From contig VXRI01000210.1 of the NCBI GenBank assembly GCA_009838595.1, positions 1-8,393 of the forward strand: 8,393 nt of DNA. The letters are read 5' to 3'. The DNA comes from Chloroflexota bacterium. GTDB taxonomy: Bacteria > Chloroflexota > Dehalococcoidia > Lucifugimonadales > JADFKI01. The notes beneath the pieces were generated by a model that worked only from the letters and a program-made list of their open reading frames with translations, had not been told where the DNA came from and searched no databases. Positions 1 to 5,305 of this stretch are shown here, one piece after another (within the stretch, counting starts at the first letter, position 1; each line of letters opens with the position of its first letter). The position numbers and the translations under genes are program-made.

Positions 1-49
1 CCCTAAGAGTGCCATGCATGAATGAGAGAGCCATGAATGCGCGCTTCGT

Positions 50-78
50 TTGAGCTGAAAGCGGTGCCTTCTAATAAT
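50..78 (+). promoter_or_regulatory. Putative sigma-70 promoter for the first small membrane protein
   Basis: TTGAGC at 50-55 and AATAAT at 73-78 are separated by exactly 17 bp. They match the sigma-70 consensus at 4/6 and 5/6 positions. Transcription would begin near 85, just before an AAGGAG ribosome site at 92-97 and the ATG at 109. This supports the start at 109 over an upstream ATG at 37, which would lie ahead of the promoter. Chance matches of this quality are common in AT-rich DNA. Confidence 0.4.
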
Positions 79-108
79 GCCAACGCACATCAAGGAGCCA
101 TATCGAAA

Positions 109-387
109 ATGCTTGACGTTAGTATCATCGAATTACTTAGAAGTTTCGTGTTTATATCTCTGTTAAATGTCCCACCAGTCATCGCAGGCATAATCATCGT
201 AAGGCAGACGCACCAGAAGCGTATGTTTCGAACGTTGGGGTTGGTGTTAATAGTGCTGAACGGACTGTACATGATTTTCGCCACGAGCGCTATTTTTATT
301 TTTAGCGGAGCTTTTTTCGGAGGTGTCGAAATAGGATCTTCCAGAGGGCTAACAGAGTACATCGCAACACCAACAGATGTCCCATAA
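109..387 (+). CDS. Small two-helix membrane protein of unknown function
   Basis: This 92-residue protein matches no family I recognise. The ATG at 109 was chosen because AAGGAG lies at 92-97 with 11 nt spacing; an in-frame ATG at 37 has no ribosome site and would add a polar leader. Hydrophobic segments at about residues 12-31 and 43-70 flank a basic loop (RQTHQKRMFR, 32-41). The positive-inside rule therefore predicts a hairpin with a cytoplasmic loop and both ends outside. A short polar tail of about 20 residues follows. A second, even smaller protein of the same architecture (helix, basic loop, helix) starts 90 bp downstream on the same strand. Role unknown; a small membrane subunit, a stress protein or a toxin-like peptide are all possible. 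Confidence 0.6.
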   Translation: MLDVSIIELLRSFVFISLLNVPPVIAGIIIVRQTHQKRMFRTLGLVLIVLNGLYMIFATSAIFIFSGAFFGGVEIGSSRGLTEYIATPTDVP

Positions 388-410
388 CACCCAACATCAC
401 AGTAAGCGGA

Positions 411-447
411 GACAGCCGTTAGGCTCTACAACCTAATGGCTGTTTCT
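411..447 (+). terminator. Terminator-like hairpin between the two small membrane genes
   Basis: Arms 411-423 and 432-444 pair over 13 bp, including G-U pairs, around an 8-nt loop (CTCTACAA). A short T-rich stretch follows (TTTCT, 443-447). It begins 24 nt after the stop of the first small gene, as expected for an intrinsic terminator. The T-tract is short and the next gene starts only about 30 nt later. It may instead be a partial terminator or an mRNA-stabilising element inside a two-gene transcript. Confidence 0.5.
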
Positions 448-476
448 GCCAATCAGGAGGAGACGGAGTAATAAGG

Positions 477-656
477 ATGCTGCTATTGCCGCTGCTGATA
501 CTATCCATCTTCATGTTAGTGCTAGGCGTAGTTTTGGTCAGACGAAGGAAGGACAATCTATTGCTCTTGGCGATGGGAATTACAACAATCGCGCTGACTA
601 GCTCTTTCTTGGCACTTGGCGCGCTAATGCTTGCTGCGATATTCGCTCTATCGTAA
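477..656 (+). CDS. Very small two-helix membrane protein (59 aa)
   Basis: The ATG at 477 opens a 59-residue frame ending in TAA at 654-656. It is preceded by AGGAGG at 455-460 and a closer GGAG at 465-468 (8 nt spacing). The protein is almost wholly hydrophobic: helix 1 spans about residues 2-21, a basic turn follows (RRRKD, 22-26), and helix 2 spans about 28-58. This is the layout of the preceding gene in miniature. I see no close residue-level identity between them, so common descent is only a possibility. The stop codon lies directly against the IS-end-like sequence that begins at about 657. Function unknown. Confidence 0.5.
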   Translation: MLLLPLLILSIFMLVLGVVLVRRRKDNLLLLAMGITTIALTSSFLALGALMLAAIFALS

Positions 657-917
657 GGGGTATTGTTCCGTAAAGTGGTGTAGGAATTGATGGACTAGGC
701 ATAACTGCCGACGGCAAGCTTCTATTCCGTCTATCCCTGCCATTCGCACGCCCATCATGACCACATCCGGGGAAAGCCGCTCCACATTGGCGAGGGCAGA
801 CTCCGCGGTGCCGTAATCGCCGACCACCGCCAAGTCTTCCTCGGCTTCGGCGACAGTCCTCAGTCCGATTCGCACCAACTCATGGTCATCGACAATCACC
901 AGTCTAATGGCTTTCAC
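648..917 (-). pseudogene. Truncated NarL/FixJ-type response regulator, receiver domain remnant
   Basis: Residues 1-70 read as a response-regulator receiver domain: a start strand (IRLVIVDDHELVRIGLR) with the acidic pair D10/D11, then SPDVVMMGVRMAGIDGIEACR. Relatives normally have Asp where G56 stands in MMGVRM, and Pro where A60 stands. Each change needs one base (GAC to GGC, CCA to GCA). After about residue 70 the similarity stops; the last 19 codons read through unrelated DNA to a TAG. The second half of the receiver and the LuxR-type DNA-binding domain are absent, against a usual length of about 210-220 residues. The GTG at 915-917 was chosen because GAGAGG lies 7 nt upstream; a TTG at 944 is also in frame. 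It is a decayed remnant that can neither be phosphorylated normally nor bind DNA. Confidence 0.75.
657..707. mobile_element. Possible IS256-type terminal inverted repeat fragment
   Basis: The stretch begins GGGTATTGTTCCGTAAAGTG at 658 and continues GTGTAGGA. From memory, this resembles the ends of many IS256-family elements, which start with GG, carry a TGTCCG-like block and end with GTGGTGTA pointing inward. No transposase and no opposite inverted repeat are present, so at most one end remains. It lies exactly where the response-regulator similarity stops, and immediately after the stop codon of the small gene to its left. Insertion followed by deletion would explain the truncation. The family assignment is an inference. 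Confidence 0.35.
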
Positions 918-989
918 TCCCGTACCTCTCGATCGCTCATGCAAAACGCCATAATACTAAAATCGGCGTATTCCTAAACGCCGCCGCCG

Positions 990-1018
990 ATTATACACCA
1001 TCGCCCCGTTCCTGCCAC
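990..1018 (-). promoter_or_regulatory. Putative leftward promoter for the response-regulator remnant
   Basis: On the minus strand GTGGCA (1018-1013) and a perfect TATAAT (995-990) are 17 bp apart. Transcription would start near 983 and give a leader of about 65 nt. An inverted repeat with arms 961-968 and 985-992 (AATCGGCG/CGCCGATT, 16-nt loop) begins within the -10 element, so it could be an operator or a leader hairpin. The TATAAT match is good, but the -35 matches at only 4/6. Confidence 0.35.
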
Positions 1019-1039
1019 CTAGCCGCCACAAGTCTCGCA

Positions 1040-1126
1040 ATAGTCCGAATGTACCATAAGGCATAGTCCATTCGGACTATACGCATAGTACGTCGCGCCC
1101 GCAAAAATAGTACATGAAATAGTCCA
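1040..1126. repeat. Phased ATAGT(C/A)C direct-repeat array with a 12-bp inverted repeat
   Basis: ATAGTCC or ATAGTAC begins at 1040, 1063, 1085, 1107 and 1119, giving spacings of 23, 22, 22 and 12 bp, close to two, two, two and one helical turns. The copies at 1063 and 1119 match over 11 of 12 bases. The first copy extended to ATAGTCCGAATG (1040-1051) is also perfectly inverted at 1069-1080, with a 17-nt loop. The array lies in a divergent promoter region, and its first copy is 22 bp from the putative -35 at 1013-1018. This arrangement fits binding sites for a regulator that contacts one face of the helix. The motif is short, so chance contributes to the individual matches. Confidence 0.5.
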
Positions 1127-1344
1127 TTTGTAATATATGCAGAACTCCAAACTGCGATTACGCTTGCCCGCATCGGTTGCGGCTTGAAGTAGCAGAAGAG
1201 GATGGGCAACTATGGTCAGACACAGTATCGGCATCTGCCTAGCGCCGGGCCGACGGCAGAACTAACAGAATTGACGACGGCTCGGTGCTGGAACCAACAA
1301 CTCAGAGAGAATAATCCCCAGAGTCTTGGATAAGGAGTGTTATA

Positions 1345-1914
1345 ATGACTACGCGCATAACTGTCTCTTTGTTGCTCATTGCAGTGCTGCTTACGGCGGC
1401 TTCGGCGACGGTGTTTGCTGACGGTCCGCCAGAGGACGAAAATGAACCTGTTGACCAGCAACAGGTGGAGACTCAGGAAACCGCATCCACACCCAAAAGT
1501 AGGGATGTAGGGGGCGCCGAAGCTATGGGGCTATGCCTATACCAGACCCTAGCGGACTGGCCTCACTATTCAAGGTCGGATGTGTCGGCTCATGGTTACT
1601 GGAAGATCCTTCCCGGTGGTGACTGCCCAAGCCGTGCCTGGGTTACAATTTGGCTGTACGAATGGCAGTGTGATGACGATGACGATTGCGACTGGGAGCA
1701 GATTGGCAAGGACAGACAGAGGGTCAGGGCAGGCGGAGGGCATGGGAGGCGAGCAACTGCTCGCGCCAGATGCGGATACGGACGCGCATGGACCGGATTC
1801 CGCGCTACCGTGGACGTGGATATACCGGGGGTGATTGATCCGCCAGACCGATACTCGGTCAACGTAAATGTTGATTGTCGAGTCTCGTCAAGCGGCAGAC
1901 GATACGATGACTAG
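1345..1914 (+). CDS. Sec-exported protein with six cysteines, function unknown
   Basis: This 189-residue protein starts at an ATG 7 nt after TAAGGAG (1331-1337). Residues 1-25 form a typical Sec signal peptide: a basic start (TTR), a hydrophobic core, and probable cleavage after A25 (TVFA/DG). A polar, acidic, Gln-rich segment follows (about 26-55). The C-terminal part (60-180) contains six cysteines (C64, C94, C109, C115, C143, C178), enough for three disulfides, and alternates like a beta-sandwich. It has an acidic run DDDDDCD (110-116), a Gly/Arg-rich stretch (123-141) and a GFRATVDVDIPG strand (151-162). The last feature recalls secreted immunoglobulin-like proteins of Actinobacteria and Chloroflexota, but I cannot name a family. 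The next gene starts 24 bp later, so both are probably co-transcribed. It probably acts outside the membrane. Confidence 0.7.
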   Translation: MTTRITVSLLLIAVLLTAASATVFADGPPEDENEPVDQQQVETQETASTPKSRDVGGAEAMGLCLYQTLADWPHYSRSDVSAHGYWKILPGGDCPSRAWVTIWLYEWQCDDDDDCDWEQIGKDRQRVRAGGGHGRRATARARCGYGRAWTGFRATVDVDIPGVIDPPDRYSVNVNVDCRVSSSGRRYDD

Positions 1915-1938
1915 CCGGGGTTAGAGAGGAGAGTTTTG

Positions 1939-2691
1939 ATGGCAACAGTCTTTGTTGAAGCGTTTGGACGCTTCCTGTCGGGAGGCTACCATCCTGATGA
2001 AGACCTTTACAGCGTATTTCGCGCTCGCTCCGTGCTTATGGGGTGGTACACTCCACCGCAACGCAAGCCATCCTCTCTTTCACCGGTCTTCTGGAGAATG
2101 GAAGAAGCCGACCTATGCGAACAAAATGATGCCCCCAGGATTGCGACGGCGCAGGTTGGGCTTGAGGCCGGGGTGCCTATCGTCATTGCTCTCCCCGCCC
2201 TGATTCAATGTTTCGACGACTCCCTGCGCCGCTTTGGCGCAGTGGAGTTGTCGGGATACCAAGTAACGGCGAGCGGACTTGAAGCCATGCAAGAGTCGGC
2301 GCCCTTCCATCTCCTCTTCCATCTCTTTGAGATGACCAATTACTTTGAGGTGTCACACCGGAGTACGGAAGCAACCATGATAGTGTACGAATTGGCAAAG
2401 GGATATGGACTCCAACTTGCCACAGAACTTGAAAAACTCAGTACTAATACTTTTAGGTATCAGCGCGCGGCATATACCCCTGGTCGGGATGTCCCTTCTG
2501 AAATGAGTCCACTACTAACCCCAGAACGACCCAAAGTAGGTATGACAGAGTACCTTAGGCTATCGCTCCCCGAAGGGCCTGATGCAGCGGGAAGGGCGAT
2601 GGCCATAGCTTTGTACGAGATCCTAACTCTGAGGCAAGGAACGACCGATGCGAGGTTGTCCCTAACGTATGACGAGCCCGACGATGGCTAA
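1939..2691 (+). CDS. Unrecognised 250-residue cytoplasmic protein
   Basis: The ATG at 1939 follows AGGAG (1927-1931) with 7 nt spacing; an in-frame TTG directly before it is less likely. No signal peptide or membrane segment is seen. The protein is mixed alpha/beta in character, with a hydrophobic stretch GVPIVIALPALIQC at about residues 78-91, an aromatic and His-rich stretch at about 122-141 (APFHLLFHLFEMTNYFEVSH), and an acidic C-terminus ending DEPDDG. No catalytic motif or known domain was recognised. It begins 24 bp after the secreted-protein gene on the same strand, indicating a shared transcript. A linked role, such as chaperone, immunity or regulator for the exported partner, is only a guess. 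It ends 47 bp before the convergent enolase-superfamily gene. Confidence 0.6.
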   Translation: MATVFVEAFGRFLSGGYHPDEDLYSVFRARSVLMGWYTPPQRKPSSLSPVFWRMEEADLCEQNDAPRIATAQVGLEAGVPIVIALPALIQCFDDSLRRFGAVELSGYQVTASGLEAMQESAPFHLLFHLFEMTNYFEVSHRSTEATMIVYELAKGYGLQLATELEKLSTNTFRYQRAAYTPGRDVPSEMSPLLTPERPKVGMTEYLRLSLPEGPDAAGRAMAIALYEILTLRQGTTDARLSLTYDEPDDG

Positions 2692-2738
2692 TACTCTATG
2701 CGAGCATTCCATCCCATTCATCCCGTTATAGGTACTGC

Positions 2739-3869
2739 CTACGCTTCCCAGTACCGCCCGTATCGTTTCACGATTGCTTCGTTCAGCACCGCGCCCAAGC
2801 CCGCGCCGTCCGGCAACCACAGCCGCCCGTCTTCCACCCGCTCGTGCGGCAGCACCAGTTCCGCGCGCCAGTCTGCCTCGTACACGGCGTGCTCTAGGTG
2901 GATTGCACCTGGCATTGCCGCCGTCGCGTGACCGCCGCCTATTAGCGAGACCGGACCGGACGGGCTGTGCAATGATACATCGCCGCCCGCTTCCATCGCC
3001 GCTATGCCGGATTCGCGCGCTTCCGCCAGTCCGCCGCAGTACTTCACATCCGGCATAACGACATTCAGCGCGCCCATCGCCACAACTTCGCGGAAGAAAT
3101 CGCGCCCATAGCCGGACTCGCCGCCTGCGGTAATCATCGACACTTCGCGGGCAACTTGCGCCAGCCCTTCCGGGTCTTTCGTAGGCTCTACGGGCTCTTC
3201 GAACCAGCCGATGTTGGACAGCGCAAGCTGCTCTGCCACCAGCGGCGCGGTGTGCGGCTCGAACCTGCTGTGGCAGTCAACCAGCACGGTAATGTCTTCG
3301 CCGACAGCAGACCTGACCGCCGCCACGCGCTCGATTCCAAGCTGCGCCACATTTAGGATTTCTTCGCGTGTGCTAGGAGGTCCAACGCCATCGAACGGCG
3401 CGCACTTCACGATGCCGAATCCACGTGACACTGCCAGTTCTGCCGCCCTGCCAAACGACGCCGGTGAGCGATCGCGTGTCAGCAGATGCCGGTTAATGTT
3501 CGCGTATAACAGGATGCTTTCCTGCGGTGTGCCACCTAGTTCTTCGGTCAGCGTGACGCCGGCTTGCTGCGCCTTCAGGTCGCTGACGGCGGTTCGCAGT
3601 GCGCTTATTGCCGTCGCCAACGCCATGTTCGCTTGCATGTCCGGCACCTCAAGCCCGAGCAGACCTTCGACTTCCGATTCGTCGGCAATTTCCTGCCCGT
3701 CGAGCGCCGCCGAAAGTTCTGATGTCAGCCGCACCGCCTCAGCCGTGTTCGCGCCGCAGGTAATCTCGGCGAGCGCCGACAATCCCTGCCCGTCGAAGAC
3801 TTCAACGCATGTCCAAGTCGTCGCCTCAGACGCCTTCACTTCGGCGAACCGCACTCTGTCAATCTTCAC
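2739..3869 (-). CDS. Enolase-superfamily enzyme, galactonate dehydratase-like
   Basis: This 376-residue protein has the two-domain layout of mandelate racemase / muconate lactonising enzymes: a capping domain (about 1-120) and a TIM-barrel (about 120-350). Metal ligands appear as D198 (VDCHSRF), E224 or E225 (WFEEPVEP) and E251 (GGESGYG). D274 (MPDVKYCGG) and H301 (LHSPSGP) form the expected Asp-His pair. The 26, 23 and 50-residue spacings match the superfamily. H200 in D-x-H-x-R resembles sugar-acid dehydratases of the D-galactonate type. K155 lies in VKCAPF, so the racemase KxK motif is absent, which favours dehydration over racemisation. The GTG at 3869 was chosen for the family-like start VKIDRVRF and the GGAAGGGA sequence ahead of it; a GTG at 3920 adds an unconserved leader. 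An LLM oxidoreductase lies 247 bp upstream on the same strand. Substrate unknown. Confidence 0.85.
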   Translation of the reverse strand: MKIDRVRFAEVKASEATTWTCVEVFDGQGLSALAEITCGANTAEAVRLTSELSAALDGQEIADESEVEGLLGLEVPDMQANMALATAISALRTAVSDLKAQQAGVTLTEELGGTPQESILLYANINRHLLTRDRSPASFGRAAELAVSRGFGIVKCAPFDGVGPPSTREEILNVAQLGIERVAAVRSAVGEDITVLVDCHSRFEPHTAPLVAEQLALSNIGWFEEPVEPTKDPEGLAQVAREVSMITAGGESGYGRDFFREVVAMGALNVVMPDVKYCGGLAEARESGIAAMEAGGDVSLHSPSGPVSLIGGGHATAAMPGAIHLEHAVYEADWRAELVLPHERVEDGRLWLPDGAGLGAVLNEAIVKRYGRYWEA

Positions 3870-4116
3870 GCTATCGTCCCTTCCGCCTTCTTCACTGAAA
3901 ACCTTACTACTGCTTGCCACTCTACTTTGGTTTCGTCTTGGGCGAGCCTTGGACGTACTCTTTGGATTCTTCTGTTTACCTGCGACTTACGCAATCTTTC
4001 AAGCTTGCAACCGCCCTATGCCGGATGATGGGTTGCTACTAATAAATTCGTCGGGTTCTTTCCCAACCGTATCCTTCCTCCCTCAAGGGAGCAAAGATTC
4101 ATCAATAGGCGATAGG

Positions 4117-5058
4117 TTACTTATCCACTTCGGCAAGCAGTCGCAGAGTGCGAAGCCTCGATTCCTCTGCGTTGCCGATGGTGATGACGCTTGCCAGCAC
4201 TTCGTCGGCGCCCCAGTCGAATATCGCGCGTATGCGGGCAGCGACTGTTGATTCATCTCCGGACAGCAGCAGCGAATCGAGCATTTCGTCCGTCCAGCCG
4301 CTCTGTTCTGAATTAGAGAATCCTGCTGCGGCAAACATCCGTGCGTAGAATGGAATGTGCGGGAAATATCCCAGCTGGTCTTTCACGCCTTGTTTCGCCG
4401 CATCAACGTCTTCGGTAACGCACACGGCGGCGTGCACCACCAGCGGAGCGGTATCGTGTCCGGCGGACGCCGCGCCAGCATTCATCGCGGGCAACGCGGT
4501 GTCTCGCACGTAGTTGTGCGGGCAAACCCAGCTTATCGCGCCGATGCCTTCCGCGCCGCACATCTCAAACGATCGCGGTCTCAGCGCAGACGCTAACACC
4601 GAGACGCCGGTCGGCGCGGGCAACGATGCGTTCGCAATGATGTGGTCGCCCTTAAGGTCTATATTGCCTTCGCCAAGCAGTCCTTTCAGCACGCGCACAT
4701 ATTCGGTCAGATGGCTCAGCGGCGCGTTGAATCCTGCGCCGAAAGTCTCCTGCATCGCTTGCAGATGGCCGGGGCCAACGCCAAGCCGCAGCCGATCCGG
4801 TGCAATGGCGTCGATGGCCTGCGCTTGCCGTGCCGCAGTAACGGGATGGCGTGACCATGTTTGCATTATGGAAGTGCCGACTTTGATTCGCTCTGTCTGC
4901 GCGACTGCGACTGCCAGCGCCGTGAGCGCATCGCCCGCCTCGCCGCCCGATGTCAGCCAAACCGCGCTCACGCCCACGCTCTCTGCTTCTACGACTGCGT
5001 TCACGACCGACCGCGCGTCCGGCGCCGGAATGGCAATTCCTACTATATTCTTACTCAT
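4117..5058 (-). CDS. LLM-class flavin/F420-dependent oxidoreductase
   Basis: This 313-residue protein belongs to the bacterial luciferase-like superfamily, whose TIM-barrel members use FMN or coenzyme F420 to oxidise or oxygenate small organic substrates in the cytoplasm. Recognisable pieces are the N-terminal strand (NIVGIAIPAPDARS) and the central GTSIMQTWSRHPVTAARQAQ (61-80). DRLRLGVGPGH (88-98) follows, and near the C-terminus SGDESTVAARIRAIFDWGAD (266-285), the usual segment before the last helix. The start at 5058 (MSKNIVG) has AAAGG 10 nt upstream; the in-frame ATG at 5076 has none. A perfect extended -10 lies about 90 bp upstream. The gene is divergent from the PAC2 gene and co-directional with the enolase-superfamily gene, with no strong terminator between them. 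Cofactor (FMN or F420) and substrate cannot be decided here. Confidence 0.85.
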   Translation of the reverse strand: MSKNIVGIAIPAPDARSVVNAVVEAESVGVSAVWLTSGGEAGDALTALAVAVAQTERIKVGTSIMQTWSRHPVTAARQAQAIDAIAPDRLRLGVGPGHLQAMQETFGAGFNAPLSHLTEYVRVLKGLLGEGNIDLKGDHIIANASLPAPTGVSVLASALRPRSFEMCGAEGIGAISWVCPHNYVRDTALPAMNAGAASAGHDTAPLVVHAAVCVTEDVDAAKQGVKDQLGYFPHIPFYARMFAAAGFSNSEQSGWTDEMLDSLLLSGDESTVAARIRAIFDWGADEVLASVITIGNAEESRLRTLRLLAEVDK

Positions 5059-5149
5059 AAGACCATAACCTTTCATTGCAAAGCGTCATTGCGCAAGATT
5101 TTCGTATTGATATCTTGCTTAGAACTAACGCTCACAGCACACTGGGATG

Positions 5150-5158
5150 ATTATAACA
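5150..5158 (-). promoter_or_regulatory. Extended -10 promoter for the LLM oxidoreductase gene
   Basis: Read on the minus strand, TGTTATAAT (5158-5150) is a perfect TGnTATAAT extended -10 element. It would start transcription near 5143, giving a leader of about 85 nt before the ATG at 5058. No good -35 element lies 17 bp upstream, which is normal for extended -10 promoters. Confidence 0.5.
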
Positions 5159-5248
5159 CGCTGTCTCAAATGGGAATCTCGCGTCGCTTTTGACGCTTCC
5201 ATGTTCTACTCAATTGTCTGTCCAAAGCTTTCGTGCGCCGCGCGCCGT

Positions 5249-5277
5249 TTGGCATGCCCCTACGATTGATGTAAAAT
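5249..5277 (+). promoter_or_regulatory. Sigma-70-like promoter for the PAC2 gene
   Basis: TTGGCA (5249-5254) and TAAAAT (5272-5277) match the -35 and -10 consensus at 5/6 each with the ideal 17-bp spacer. The start of transcription would fall near 5284. The GAGGA ribosome site (5294-5298) and the ATG at 5306 follow directly. An upstream in-frame ATG at 5276 overlaps the -10 element, so it cannot be translated from this promoter. Confidence 0.6.
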
Positions 5278-5305
5278 GCCAAGTATCAGACGCGAGGATG
5301 TCTTT

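Larger units (their letters stand above)
918..1344. other. Divergent intergenic region with repeats, no convincing gene
   Basis: These 427 bp separate the response-regulator remnant (leftward) from the secreted-protein gene (rightward). They hold a leftward promoter candidate, an 8-bp inverted repeat overlapping it, a phased ATAGT repeat array (1040-1126), and a small CCGCA/TGCGG hairpin (1168-1182). A TCTGCC/GGCAGA inverted repeat with a 15-nt loop lies at 1234-1260. Short leftward frames exist but have no ribosome site or recognisable product. No clear rightward promoter was found for the gene at 1345. Confidence 0.6.

Noticed and set aside
1040..1126. The ATAGT array as a CRISPR or iteron origin
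   Set aside because: The repeat units are only 7-12 bp with short irregular spacers, there are no cas or replication genes, and the copies are imperfect.
991..1234. Overlapping minus-strand open frames of about 71-72 residues in the divergent intergenic region
   Set aside because: Neither has a convincing ribosome site or recognisable domain, and both run through the ATAGT repeat array, which explains their repeated Tyr and Arg codons.
1202..1333. A 43-codon plus-strand frame ending at the ribosome site of the secreted-protein gene
   Set aside because: The purine-rich stretch touches its ATG with no spacing, and the predicted peptide has no recognisable feature; no evidence of coding beyond an open frame.
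1341..1346. Perfect TATAAT overlapping the ATG of the secreted-protein gene
   Set aside because: A -10 here would start transcription inside the gene after its ribosome site, and there is no -35 at the right distance. It is explained by the codon context.
4078..4091. CTCCC/GGGAG hairpin just downstream of the LLM gene as a terminator
   Set aside because: The stem has only 5 bp and no T-tract follows on the minus strand, so termination is not supported.
3211..4251. A 346-residue plus-strand open frame
   Set aside because: It lies mostly antisense to the enolase-superfamily gene, is Ser/Ala-rich as expected for a reverse-strand shadow of GC-rich coding DNA, and has no family match.
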